NCBI GenBank assembly: GCA_003451645.1
Contig: DMER01000005.1
Location: 236 to 17,793, forward strand
Reading direction: 5' to 3'
Length of the DNA: 17,558 nucleotides
Source of the DNA: Alphaproteobacteria bacterium
GTDB lineage: Bacteria > Pseudomonadota > Alphaproteobacteria > Micropepsales > Micropepsaceae
This document shows, piece by piece, positions 1 to 8,094 of this stretch. The number at the start of each line of letters is the position of its first letter. Positions within the stretch are counted from its first letter, which is position 1. Under the pieces are notes generated by a model that worked only from the letters and a program-made list of their open reading frames with translations, made no database searches and had not been told where the DNA came from. The position numbers and the translations under genes were made by a program.

Positions 1-10
1 TGACGGCCAG

Positions 11-1288
11 ATGCCGGATACCGCTCCTCCTTCTGGCCCGACGGTGATTACCCTCGGATGCCGCCTCAACACCTATGAGTCCGAGGTGATGCGCCGCCAT
101 GCGCAGGACGCGGGGCTGCAGGACGCGGTGATCGTCAACACGTGCGCCGTTACTGCGGAGGCCGTGCGTCAGGCCCGCCAGGCGATCCGCAAACTGCGCC
201 GCGACAACCCGGCGGCGCGCATCATTGTGACTGGATGCGCGGCCCAGACCGAGCCTGAAACCTTCGCGGACATGCCCGAAGTCGATCAGATCCTGGGCAA
301 TCAGGAAAAGCTCGACGCCAAGGCCTATGCGCCGCGCTTTGGCCTCGATGAGGCTGAGCGGGTGCAGGTCGCCGACATCATGGAGGCACGCGAAACCGCA
401 GGCCACTTGATCGCAGGCTTCGACGCACGCGTGCGCGCCTTTGTGCAAATCCAGAATGGCTGCGACCACCGCTGCACCTTTTGCATTATTCCCTATGGCC
501 GGGGCCCATCGCGCAGTGTCCCTGCGGGCGCCATCATCGAACAAATCCGTACCCTGACGGATCATGGGATCAAGGAGGTCGTGCTGACCGGCGTGGACCT
601 GACGGCCTATGGGCTCGATCTGCCAGGCACGCCCAGGCTCGGCCGTCTTGTCGAGCAGATCTTGCGCCTGGTGCCTGCTTTGCCGCGCTTGCGCCTCTCC
701 TCCATCGACGTCGCCGAATGTGACGAGCGCCTGATCGATCTGATGGCGAGCGAGGAGCGCGTGATGCCACACATCCATCTGTCGCTTCAGGCGGGCGACG
801 ACATGATCTTGAAGCGGATGAAGCGCCGCCACACCCGCGCCCAAGCCATCGCCTTTTGCCAGACCCTGCGCGCGCGCAGGCCCGAGATCGCCTTTGGCGC
901 TGACTTGATCGCAGGGTTTCCCACTGAAACGGACGCGATGTTCGAGAACACCTTGAACACGGTGACCGAATGCGGCCTGACCTGGCTGCATGTCTTTCCC
1001 TTCTCCCCCCGCAAAGGCACACCGGCCGCCCGCATGCCCCAGCTCGATGGCGGCCGCATCAAGGAGCGCGCGGCGCACCTGCGCGCCGCAGGCGCCACGG
1101 CGGTCGAGACCTATCTGGCACAGCAAGTCGGAACTGAGACGGCCGTCCTGACCGAAACGGCAACGGCGGGCCGCGCACCGGGCTACGCACCCGTGCAGTT
1201 GGACCGGGAAGCGCCAACCGGCGCAATCATCCGCACCCGCATCACCGCCAGCACTGGCAAAGCCTTGGAAGCACAAACCCTCGCATGA
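11..1288 (+). CDS. mtaB: tRNA t6A37 methylthiotransferase MtaB
   Basis: Radical-SAM methylthiotransferase expected to convert t6A to ms2t6A at position 37 of ANN-decoding tRNAs, in the cytoplasm. The N-terminal domain carries the three auxiliary-cluster cysteines (LGC at C17, NTC at C45, TGC at C76). The radical-SAM motif GCDHRCTFC supplies C151, C155 and C158 (CxxxCxxC). The last 60 or so residues fit a degenerate TRAM domain. The length of 425 aa is normal for MtaB, and the sequence resembles MtaB more than MiaB or RimO. The ATG lies only 10 bases into the window; the TGA at 1-3 could be the stop of an upstream gene (dapF is the usual alphaproteobacterial neighbour), but three bases cannot show this. 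The stop overlaps the ftsY start in ATGA, so the two are probably translationally coupled. Confidence 0.9.
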   Translation: MPDTAPPSGPTVITLGCRLNTYESEVMRRHAQDAGLQDAVIVNTCAVTAEAVRQARQAIRKLRRDNPAARIIVTGCAAQTEPETFADMPEVDQILGNQEKLDAKAYAPRFGLDEAERVQVADIMEARETAGHLIAGFDARVRAFVQIQNGCDHRCTFCIIPYGRGPSRSVPAGAIIEQIRTLTDHGIKEVVLTGVDLTAYGLDLPGTPRLGRLVEQILRLVPALPRLRLSSIDVAECDERLIDLMASEERVMPHIHLSLQAGDDMILKRMKRRHTRAQAIAFCQTLRARRPEIAFGADLIAGFPTETDAMFENTLNTVTECGLTWLHVFPFSPRKGTPAARMPQLDGGRIKERAAHLRAAGATAVETYLAQQVGTETAVLTETATAGRAPGYAPVQLDREAPTGAIIRTRITASTGKALEAQTLA

Positions 1289-2232
1289 ACGATCAAGCGC
1301 CCAAGAAAACCGGCTTCTTCTCGCGCCTGACCCAGGGCCTCGCGCGTTCGGCGCAATCGTTGACGACCGGGGTCACAAAGATCTTTACCCGGAAGAAATT
1401 GGATCAGGCAGCACTGGATGAACTTGAGGAACTGTTGATCGCCTCCGACATGGGCGCACCCGTTGCCGAATTCGTCGTCCAGGAACTCAAGAACGACCGC
1501 TTCAACAGCGACGTCACTGATCAAGAGGTCAAGGAGGCGCTCGCCGCCAAGATCAGCGAAATCCTGCGCCGCGTGCAAAGGCCCTTGCGCATCGACCCCA
1601 CCAACCGCCCGCATGTGATCCTGGTCGCTGGCGTCAATGGCTCAGGCAAGACCACCACAATTGGCAAACTTGCCGCGAAATTCCGCCGCGAGGGCTTGAG
1701 CGTCTTGCTCGCCGCGGGCGACACCTTCCGCGCGGCCGCCATAGAGCAACTGAAGATTTGGTCAGAGCGCACAGGCGCCGAAATCGTTGCGCGCGAGCAA
1801 GGCTCGGATGCGGCCTCGCTCGCCTTTGAGGCCATCGAAAGGGCCCGCGCCATAAACGCCGATGTGGTTCTGATCGACACGGCCGGGCGCCTGCAAAACA
1901 AGGCGGGCCTGATGGCCGAGCTCGACAAGATGATCCGCGTAATCAAGAAGATTGACCCCACCGCCCCCCACGCCACGATCCTGGTGCTGGACGCCACGAC
2001 CGGGCAGAACGCAATAAGCCAGGTCGAAATCTTCCGGGACATCGCCAAGGTGACGGGGGCCGTAATGACCAAACTCGACGGCACGGCACGCGGCGGTATC
2101 TTGGTCTCCCTTGCCGAGAAATTCGACCTGCCGATCCATTACATCGGCGTGGGCGAGGCCGTCGATGATCTCCAAACCTTCGACGCCGAAGGCTTTTCCC
2201 GCGCCATTGTTGGCGCTGACGCAAAGGACTAA
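1285..2232 (+). CDS. ftsY: Signal recognition particle receptor FtsY
   Basis: SRP receptor GTPase that docks ribosome-SRP complexes at the inner membrane for co-translational insertion through SecYEG. The 315-aa protein has the NG domain only: an N domain of helices (about 38-100), then the G domain with P-loop GVNGSGKTT (116-124), the family motif DTFRAAA (146-152), DTAGR (198-202) and TKLDGTARGG (262-271). The long acidic A domain of the E. coli protein is absent, as is usual in alphaproteobacteria. A short amphipathic start (FFSRLTQGLARS, about 11-22) fits the membrane-targeting helix. The ATG overlaps the mtaB stop by four bases, and yciB starts three bases after the ftsY stop, so the three genes look like one transcript. 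Identity is very secure. Confidence 0.97.
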   Translation: MNDQAPKKTGFFSRLTQGLARSAQSLTTGVTKIFTRKKLDQAALDELEELLIASDMGAPVAEFVVQELKNDRFNSDVTDQEVKEALAAKISEILRRVQRPLRIDPTNRPHVILVAGVNGSGKTTTIGKLAAKFRREGLSVLLAAGDTFRAAAIEQLKIWSERTGAEIVAREQGSDAASLAFEAIERARAINADVVLIDTAGRLQNKAGLMAELDKMIRVIKKIDPTAPHATILVLDATTGQNAISQVEIFRDIAKVTGAVMTKLDGTARGGILVSLAEKFDLPIHYIGVGEAVDDLQTFDAEGFSRAIVGADAKD

Positions 2233-2235
2233 ACC

Positions 2236-2874
2236 GTGACTGTGGATGGACCCACTGAGCAAGCCCTGGCACCAACACCCTCGGCCCCAACGCCTGAGAC
2301 CGGCAAACGCCCGCCACTGAACCCTGGCATCAAACTGGCGCTGGAATTGGGCCCGCTTGCGGTCTTCTTTGCTGCCAATCAGATTTGGGGCATTTTCCCG
2401 GCTACAGCCGTCTTGATGGTCGCCGTGACCATCGCGCTCAGCGTCAATTACATGCTGGAGCGCAAGCTGCCGGTCATGCCGATAGTCACTGGCGCGATCG
2501 TGCTGATCTTTGGCGGACTGACGCTGCTGTTGCAGGATGAGCTCTTCATCAAGATCAAACCGACGATTGTGAATTCGCTCTTCGCCTTGGCGCTTCTGAC
2601 GGGGTTGGCGTTCGGACGCCCTTTGGTGAAGCTGGTGATGGAACATGCGGTGCGCCTGCCCGATTTCGCCTGGCGCGCGCTCAGTTGGCGCTATGCGGGC
2701 CTATTCGCCTTCCTCGCCATCCTCAATGAGGTCATCTGGCGCAATTTCTCGACCGACTTCTGGGTCGCCTTCAAGGTCTGGGGCGTCTTCCCGATCACGC
2801 TCGTCTTCACGATCCTGCAGATGCCCTACATCACCAAGCACCAGATTGAGAGCGGTACGAAAGACACCCTTTAG
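2236..2874 (+). CDS. yciB: Septation protein A / YciB (IspZ) family inner-membrane protein
   Basis: Polytopic inner-membrane protein of the YciB/IspZ family, linked in other bacteria to septation and cell-envelope integrity; its molecular activity is not established. Family signatures are LELGPLAVFFAAN (about 36-48) and the C-terminal block NEVIWRNFSTDFWVAFKVW (about 164-182), followed by FPITLVFTILQMPYI. Five hydrophobic segments are visible. The 212-aa length exceeds the usual 180-200 aa because of a proline/threonine-rich N-terminal tail of about 28 residues. I accept the GTG start at 2236 because AAAGGA (2223-2228) sits seven bases before it; a second GTG at 2242 is less well spaced. It is the third gene of the mtaB-ftsY operon. 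Its TAG overlaps the stop of the convergent peptidase gene, so there is no room for a separate terminator. Confidence 0.88.
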   Translation: MTVDGPTEQALAPTPSAPTPETGKRPPLNPGIKLALELGPLAVFFAANQIWGIFPATAVLMVAVTIALSVNYMLERKLPVMPIVTGAIVLIFGGLTLLLQDELFIKIKPTIVNSLFALALLTGLAFGRPLVKLVMEHAVRLPDFAWRALSWRYAGLFAFLAILNEVIWRNFSTDFWVAFKVWGVFPITLVFTILQMPYITKHQIESGTKDTL

Positions 2875-5213
2875 GGCGTGCCTGCCAAGTCCACATCTAG
2901 CCCAACCAGAGCCGCATCGCCCGTTTGATAGGGCGCGGCATCCACAGGGCGGGCAGCGGCCATCGCGCGCGCCTCGTCCGTGTCCGGCAACGCGGACAAT
3001 TCGAACAGTTTGAGGCGGGCATTGCCCTCAGCCTTGCGCGTGATGACAAGCTCGCCCGGCGCACCACCCAGACCGTGGAGGCGCAAGGTCGTGCCATTGG
3101 CAGGGATCGCCTCCCCGCCGCGCACAAATGCGGCCTCACCATTGACCGAGACCTCCTCGATAGCGGAGCCATTGGGGATGCTGAGGCCCAACATCTGTCC
3201 CGCCCGCGCTGCGGTAATCCGGGCACGGACGGTCACCATATCCCCGCTGCGCTCGGTGCTCACGACTTCAAAAGCAGGCGCAGGCAGGCGCGGACCGCCC
3301 GCCCCTTTCGTCCAATTGATGGAGGTCCACAAGCCCCCTGGCAGTGGAACACCCGGATGCGGTCCAAAACCGTGGCCACGCGCAAAGCCCACATCCACGG
3401 ACCCCATACCGGACAGGCCCCAGGCGGCATCCTCACCGCCCGCATTCTGCAGATAGAACAGGTTCAGGCCGCGCGGATGTTCCGGGCTATAGGGTGCGGC
3501 AAGGGCGCCGAGCGCGGCGGCCCCGCCCACGCCCACAAGCAGGAGCGAGGGTCCAACCCACGACATGCGCGCTACCGCTTGCGTGATCACACTCAGGAAT
3601 GCGAACAGCGCGAGCGCCAGCACGGTCATCGCCGCCAAACGCGGCCCGGATTCTGCAAACCCAAAAATCACCTCAAGGGCATTGAAATAGCTGATCCAAA
3701 TCAAGGCCGCGACGATGAGCCCCGCAAGGGGCGCCACATAATCACGGCCGCCAGTGGCTCCTAGCAAGACCTGCCGGACAAGTGACACCACGGCAAAGAC
3801 CACAACGGGCAACAGAAAGGGATGCGCGGCACCTGGCAGCCAAACGCTGACCGCAAGGGCCAACCCGCCGATGCAAAACCACACCACCAAGGACAGCAAG
3901 CCTGCATCGGCCGTCACCACCCGCCGCATAAACCCAAACGCACTCACCAACAGCGCCGGCACGAGCACGGCACTCAACAGAAGCGCGATCCGTCCAGGCC
4001 AGGGCATGGCGTGATCGATGGGATGCGCACCGGGCCAGATACCGAGTGGGAAAGAGAGCAACCAGCCAACACCAAACAGCATCGCGGGCACGGCAAGAAA
4101 GACGAGGACACCCGAAACCGCTGATAAGGCAGGGTGGTGCGACCGCCGCCGCACGATGAGCATCCCCAGAGCCAAAAGACAAAGCCCCGTAATTGGCGCA
4201 TTCCAACTGTCCGGCCAATGCAGAACCGCATAGCCGAACACATCGAAATAGGCGGCGTTCTGCGAGGTATTCAACGCGCTCAAATCAGCATCCTTGAGCG
4301 CCGCAACGGCCTCGAAGACATTGTCACCCTGATGCTGAAACGAGCGTGGATCGAGCAGTGCTAGTGTATCGGCGCTGGAATGATAGCGCGCGCCGGCACC
4401 TGTGAAGGCGAAGTTCAAGCCGTTGATCCCGCGCGCCTTGTAGACGGAGTAATCGGTGTTGTTGGGCAGCAGCCTGTAGACCTCATAGGCCAAGGAATCG
4501 GAAACCGGCCGCGACAGCGCCGCGGCATAAAGCCCGATCAGCTTGGCATTGCCGGCACCGGTCTCGAACATGAAGGATGGTCCGGAAGCCCCGCGTGCCT
4601 CCGCATTCACGACCACCCGGACAGAGGCCATAAGCGGGTGATGCACCGCAAAGGCCGTCGCCCCCAAAAGGCCCACCTCCTCTGCATCGCTCAAGAGAAA
4701 GACAATATCGTTGCGCGGCGGCGCCTGCGCCTTGAGGGCCTTGGCGAGCATGAGCATGACCGCAACACCGTGCCCGTCATCGGCCGCACCTGGCCCGGCC
4801 CCGACGCTGTCATAATGGGCGGTGGCGAGGATGGCATTGCCAGGCTCGCGGCCCTTCAAGACGGCGAAGACATTGTCGAGCTGCGCGCAAGCCCGCGCCC
4901 GGCCCGGCCGAGCCATTTGCGAACACTGAAAGCGGGACTGGATTTCGGGCGTATAGCCCGCCTCCGTGAGGAAGGTAACAATCCGGTCACGGATGGCCTT
5001 GTTGGCCTCAGACCCCACCGGATGTGGCGCCTCATCGCCCAGCAAAGTTTTGAGAAGGATCTGCGCCTCGCCCAAATTCATGCCTTGGCTGGGGCGGTGC
5101 CACTCGGGCGGGGCAAAGAACCGGCTCGACCATGCGATGCTCAGCCCAATGAGCAACGCGGCGCACAGGATCAATGCGCCAAGGGCACTCCCGCCAAACC
5201 GTTTCACCTGCAT
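2871..5213 (-). CDS. M28-family membrane-bound zinc metallopeptidase
   Basis: Putative zinc aminopeptidase anchored in the inner membrane with its catalytic domain probably in the periplasm. Numbered from the ATG at 5213 (780 aa): one N-terminal membrane helix (about 9-28), then an M28 domain (about 45-310) with the expected co-catalytic zinc residues H133 (TAHYDS), D145/D146 (AADDGHG), E178-E179 (DAEEVG), E205 (NAEARG) and H278 (RYHSSADT). Roughly eight membrane segments follow (about 340-600), then a soluble C-terminal domain of about 180 residues. This layout recalls the Fxna/ER-metallopeptidase type of M28 enzymes. Substrate is unknown. An upstream in-frame TTG at 5243 would add ten residues; I prefer the ATG because GGGGGAGG lies just before it, although the spacing is tight. 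It follows nth by 33 bases and is probably co-transcribed with it. Confidence 0.85.
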   Translation of the reverse strand: MQVKRFGGSALGALILCAALLIGLSIAWSSRFFAPPEWHRPSQGMNLGEAQILLKTLLGDEAPHPVGSEANKAIRDRIVTFLTEAGYTPEIQSRFQCSQMARPGRARACAQLDNVFAVLKGREPGNAILATAHYDSVGAGPGAADDGHGVAVMLMLAKALKAQAPPRNDIVFLLSDAEEVGLLGATAFAVHHPLMASVRVVVNAEARGASGPSFMFETGAGNAKLIGLYAAALSRPVSDSLAYEVYRLLPNNTDYSVYKARGINGLNFAFTGAGARYHSSADTLALLDPRSFQHQGDNVFEAVAALKDADLSALNTSQNAAYFDVFGYAVLHWPDSWNAPITGLCLLALGMLIVRRRSHHPALSAVSGVLVFLAVPAMLFGVGWLLSFPLGIWPGAHPIDHAMPWPGRIALLLSAVLVPALLVSAFGFMRRVVTADAGLLSLVVWFCIGGLALAVSVWLPGAAHPFLLPVVVFAVVSLVRQVLLGATGGRDYVAPLAGLIVAALIWISYFNALEVIFGFAESGPRLAAMTVLALALFAFLSVITQAVARMSWVGPSLLLVGVGGAAALGALAAPYSPEHPRGLNLFYLQNAGGEDAAWGLSGMGSVDVGFARGHGFGPHPGVPLPGGLWTSINWTKGAGGPRLPAPAFEVVSTERSGDMVTVRARITAARAGQMLGLSIPNGSAIEEVSVNGEAAFVRGGEAIPANGTTLRLHGLGGAPGELVITRKAEGNARLKLFELSALPDTDEARAMAAARPVDAAPYQTGDAALVGLDVDLAGTP

Positions 5214-5246
5214 GTCCTCCCCCAAGGCCCTCAAGCCCCGCAAAGC

Positions 5247-5960
5247 CTACGGGTCCGCCTGCGCGGGCGCAACGGTGCCCTTATCCTTAAAGCGGCACAG
5301 ATCATGGACCGGGCAGGTCGAGCATTTGGGCGAGCGCGCCAGGCACGTATAGCGCCCATGCAGGATCAGCCAATGATGGGCATGGAACAGATAGGCCTTT
5401 GGGATGCGCGCTTCGAGCGCCGTTTCGACCGCCAGCACGGTTTTGCCGGGAGCCAAGCCCGTCCGATTGGACACCCGGAAGACATGGGTATCGACAGCAA
5501 TGGTGGGCTGCCCAAAGGCCATGCTGAGCACGACATTGGCGGTCTTGCGGCCAACGCCGGGCAGGGCCTCCAGCGCCGCGCGGTCATCAGGGACTTGGCC
5601 CCCATGCTGATCGATCAGGGCCTGCGAGAGGGCGATGACGTTTTTGGCTTTGGTGCGGAACAAGCCGATCGTACGGATGAACTCCGCAAGTCGCGCCTCG
5701 CCCAAGGCCAGCATCTTGTGCGGCGTGTCGGCGGCGGCAAAAAGCGGCCTCGTCGCCTTGTTGACGCTCTTGTCGGTCGCCTGCGCGGACAACACCACAG
5801 CCACCAGGAGCGTGAAGGCGTTAACCGACTCCAACTCCCCCTTGGGCTCCGGGTTGCACGCTTTCAGCCTGGCAAAGAACATCTCGATCTCAGGCGCGCG
5901 CATGGCACTGCCTTTTGCCCTTTGCGGCGAGACCTTGGCCTTGCTAGACTTGGGAAGCAT
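5247..5960 (-). CDS. nth: Endonuclease III (DNA glycosylase/AP lyase)
   Basis: Bifunctional glycosylase and AP lyase that removes oxidised pyrimidines in base excision repair. The helix-hairpin-helix LPGVGRKTANVVL carries the catalytic lysine K139; the catalytic aspartate is D157 in VDTHVFR. The iron-sulfur loop C206-x6-C213-x2-C216-x5-C222 is intact. The length is 237 aa, with about 20 extra N-terminal residues relative to E. coli Nth; a second methionine at residue 20 (5903) is a possible alternative start. I keep the ATG at 5960 because AGG in GACAGGTC lies about seven bases ahead. It is divergent from the aminotransferase gene across a 124-base gap and probably co-transcribed with the downstream M28 peptidase gene. 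A second repair gene, xthA, lies about 5 kb away on the other strand. Confidence 0.97.
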   Translation of the reverse strand: MLPKSSKAKVSPQRAKGSAMRAPEIEMFFARLKACNPEPKGELESVNAFTLLVAVVLSAQATDKSVNKATRPLFAAADTPHKMLALGEARLAEFIRTIGLFRTKAKNVIALSQALIDQHGGQVPDDRAALEALPGVGRKTANVVLSMAFGQPTIAVDTHVFRVSNRTGLAPGKTVLAVETALEARIPKAYLFHAHHWLILHGRYTCLARSPKCSTCPVHDLCRFKDKGTVAPAQADP

Positions 5961-6023
5961 GATGACCTGTCAGACGAGAAAAGACGCGCTCCTGCTTTTG
6001 TGCGCCCGGATTGGCTACAACCC

Positions 6024-6041
6024 TTGAGGCCAGGCCTTCAA
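6024..6041. promoter_or_regulatory. Bulged inverted repeat in the nth/aminotransferase divergent gap
   Basis: The arms TTGAGGCC (6024-6031) and GGCCTTCAA (6033-6041) are complementary apart from one bulged base. The element sits inside the 124-base region between two divergent starts, 44 bases before the aminotransferase ATG. It could be an operator or could be chance; I cannot place a convincing -35/-10 pair around it. The rest of the gap shows only the GGGAG ribosome binding site at 6071-6075. Confidence 0.25.
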
Positions 6042-6084
6042 GTGTTGAACCCACTGTCACGTCCGTTTCCGGGAGATCATTCTC

Positions 6085-7476
6085 ATGCGCGCCTCGACCC
6101 ATAACCGTACCAAAGACTGGCAAGCTCTAGACGCTGCCCATCACATCCACCCCTTCACAGACACCGCTGCGCTAAACAAAAAGGGCGCCCGCGTCATCAC
6201 CCGCGCCAAGGGCGTGCACCTCTGGGACTCCGAGGGTCACCGGCTGATCGACGGGATGGCGGGCCTTTGGTGCGTGAATGTGGGTTATGGGCGGGAGGAA
6301 TTGGCGGACGCAGCCTACAGCGCGATGCGGGAGCTGCCCTACTACAATGCCTTCTTCCAAACCACCCATCCTTATGCAGTGGAATTGGCGGCCAAGCTCG
6401 CGCAACTATTGCCCGCTGGCATGACGCGCGTCTTGTTCGCGAACTCAGGGTCGGAGGCCAACGATTCCGCCCTCAAGCTCATCCGCTATTACTGGAACCT
6501 GCAAGGCCGCCCCGAAAAGAAAATCCATATCAGCCGCGAATACGCCTATCACGGCGTGACAATGGCGGCGGCGAGCCTCTCAGGCCTAACACCTATGCAC
6601 CCGCAATGGGACCTGCCTCTGCCAGGCTTTGCCAAGATCCCGACGGTCTATCCTTATGCCTGGGGCGGTGATCAGGACCCGGAGGACTACGGCCTCGCCA
6701 TGGCGCGCAAATTAGAGGAGCGCATTCTGGAATTGGGCGCGGACCGTGTCGCCTCGTTCAGCGTCGAGCCGATCCATGGCGCCGGAGGCCTGATGATGCC
6801 GCCCCGCTCCTATTTCCCGGAGATTCAGCGCATCTGCCGCAAATACGATGTCTTGCTGCATTTAGACGAAGTGATCACCGGTTTTGGCCGCACAGGCGAA
6901 TGGTTTGGTGCGCAGACCTATGGCGTTGAGCCCGACTTGATGTCGATGGCCAAGGGCCTGTCGTCGGGATACCAGCCAATCTCGGCCTTGGGGCTGGGCC
7001 CCCGCGTTGGCGACGCGATTTCCTCGGCGAATGAGGAGATGGTGCATGGTTTCACCTGGTCGGGACATCCTGTCGCCTGCGCGGTCAGCCTCAAGAACCT
7101 GGAGATCATCGAGCGCGAAAACCTGGTCGACCGTATACGGACGGATATCGGGCCCTATTTCGCAGGGCGGGTCAAAGAACTCGCCCGCCATCCAATGGTA
7201 GGCGAGGTCCGCACCCAAGGCCTGCTTGCAGCGATCGAATTGATGGACGACAAGACCACCCGCAAATTCTTTGACCCCAAGCGTGACGTCGGCACCCATT
7301 GCCGCAATCACTGTTTCAGCAACGGCCTGGTCATGCGGGCAACGCGCGACACGATGATGCTCTCGCCGCCCTTTGTGATTTCGCACGCGGAGGTGGATGA
7401 GCTCGTGGGCCTTGCCTGGAAGGCGATCGATCTGACGGCCCGCGATCTGGGACGCGAGACGATGGTGGGGCCCTAG
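6085..7476 (+). CDS. Class III omega-aminotransferase (SpuC/putrescine-pyruvate type)
   Basis: PLP-dependent fold-type I transaminase acting on an omega-amino donor, most likely with pyruvate as acceptor. Hallmarks: AHHIHPFTD near the N-terminus (18-26), MAGLWCVNVGYGREEL (58-73), phosphate-binding SGSEAND (121-127), the PLP-pyridine aspartate D261 in HLDEVITGFGRTGEWFG, and the Schiff-base lysine K290 in SMAKGLSSGY. By memory of the family, the whole-length pattern is closest to SpuC, the putrescine-pyruvate aminotransferase, and the related beta-alanine/GABA-pyruvate enzymes. The donor cannot be decided from sequence alone, because this subgroup is often promiscuous. The length of 463 aa is typical. 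GGGAG lies nine bases before the ATG. No polyamine transport or catabolism genes are adjacent, so the context does not support one substrate. The CYTH gene follows after 78 bases in the same direction. Confidence 0.88.
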   Translation: MRASTHNRTKDWQALDAAHHIHPFTDTAALNKKGARVITRAKGVHLWDSEGHRLIDGMAGLWCVNVGYGREELADAAYSAMRELPYYNAFFQTTHPYAVELAAKLAQLLPAGMTRVLFANSGSEANDSALKLIRYYWNLQGRPEKKIHISREYAYHGVTMAAASLSGLTPMHPQWDLPLPGFAKIPTVYPYAWGGDQDPEDYGLAMARKLEERILELGADRVASFSVEPIHGAGGLMMPPRSYFPEIQRICRKYDVLLHLDEVITGFGRTGEWFGAQTYGVEPDLMSMAKGLSSGYQPISALGLGPRVGDAISSANEEMVHGFTWSGHPVACAVSLKNLEIIERENLVDRIRTDIGPYFAGRVKELARHPMVGEVRTQGLLAAIELMDDKTTRKFFDPKRDVGTHCRNHCFSNGLVMRATRDTMMLSPPFVISHAEVDELVGLAWKAIDLTARDLGRETMVGP

Positions 7477-7554
7477 AAGGATTGCGCTGGGCGGCCGATG
7501 TTTCTCGGTCCGGACAGCTGATGTCAAATGCAAGATCTTTGAGAGGTTACCGTC

Positions 7555-8094
7555 ATGCCAACGCGGCCAGACACTGAGATCGAACGGCGGTTTCTGGTTC
7601 ACAAAGTTCCGGCCGATCTGACACTTGGCGAAGGCCGCCTGGTTGCGGACCGGTACATTCCTGCGGACGCCGGTCATTGCTACCTTCGTGTCAGACAAGA
7701 CGGCGACGAACTCCAAATCACCAAGAAGGTGCTCAAGCGGGACGGCGACCATTCTCAGATGCTGGAATACACAATCCCCCTCAGCAAGGCGGAGTATGAA
7801 GCACTGTGCACAGTACCGTCCAAAGACGTCATCAAACGCCGGTATGACCACAAGATCGCCCAAGGCACACTTCAGATCGGTGTGTTTGCGCAAGCCTTGT
7901 CGGGCCTGATCATCGCCGATGTTGAATTTGACTCACACGAAGCTTCCGAATTGTTCGTGACGCCCCACTGGGTCGCAGCCGAAGTGACGGGCGACAAACG
8001 GTTTGCTGGCGGGGAGTTGTGCGGCAAGAGCATTGGCGATCTGGCGGCCGCCTTAGCTGAGTATGGGATCACGGTCGCCCACCGCGGCGCCTGA
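7555..8094 (+). CDS. CYTH domain (triphosphate tunnel metalloenzyme) protein
   Basis: Small (179 aa) CYTH-family protein: an eight-stranded beta-tunnel that binds organic or inorganic triphosphates with a divalent metal. Relatives include class IV adenylate cyclases, thiamine triphosphatases and inorganic triphosphatases. The N-terminal signature reads EIERRFLV (8-15), so ExExK appears as ExExR. Other tunnel residues visible are R45/R47 (YLRVRQ), K57-K58, R95-R96, the acidic strand ADVEFD (121-126) and EVTGDKRF (143-150). A good ribosome binding site, GAGAGG (7541-7546), lies eight bases before the ATG. The TGA ends one base before the stop of the convergent ATPase gene. The activity is probably triphosphatase, but the substrate cannot be read from sequence. 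The 78 bases upstream show no clear promoter. Confidence 0.87.
   Translation: MPTRPDTEIERRFLVHKVPADLTLGEGRLVADRYIPADAGHCYLRVRQDGDELQITKKVLKRDGDHSQMLEYTIPLSKAEYEALCTVPSKDVIKRRYDHKIAQGTLQIGVFAQALSGLIIADVEFDSHEASELFVTPHWVAAEVTGDKRFAGGELCGKSIGDLAAALAEYGITVAHRGA

Noticed and set aside
1..10. End of an upstream dapF gene
   Set aside because: Only a TGA triplet is available; the neighbourhood makes it plausible but the sequence cannot show it.
4380..6104. A 574-codon open frame on the plus strand
   Set aside because: It lies opposite the M28 peptidase and nth genes, which have intact catalytic motifs. The plus-strand translation has the arginine/glycine/histidine-rich composition of a shadow frame in GC-rich DNA.
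7513..7524. The 12-mer GACAGCTGATGT occurs in the CYTH leader and again at the 5' end of the candidate RNA (10675-10686)
   Set aside because: A repeated 12-mer is expected by chance in 17.5 kb. The 3' arm of stem 1 could pair with it, but that arm is occupied in the predicted fold.
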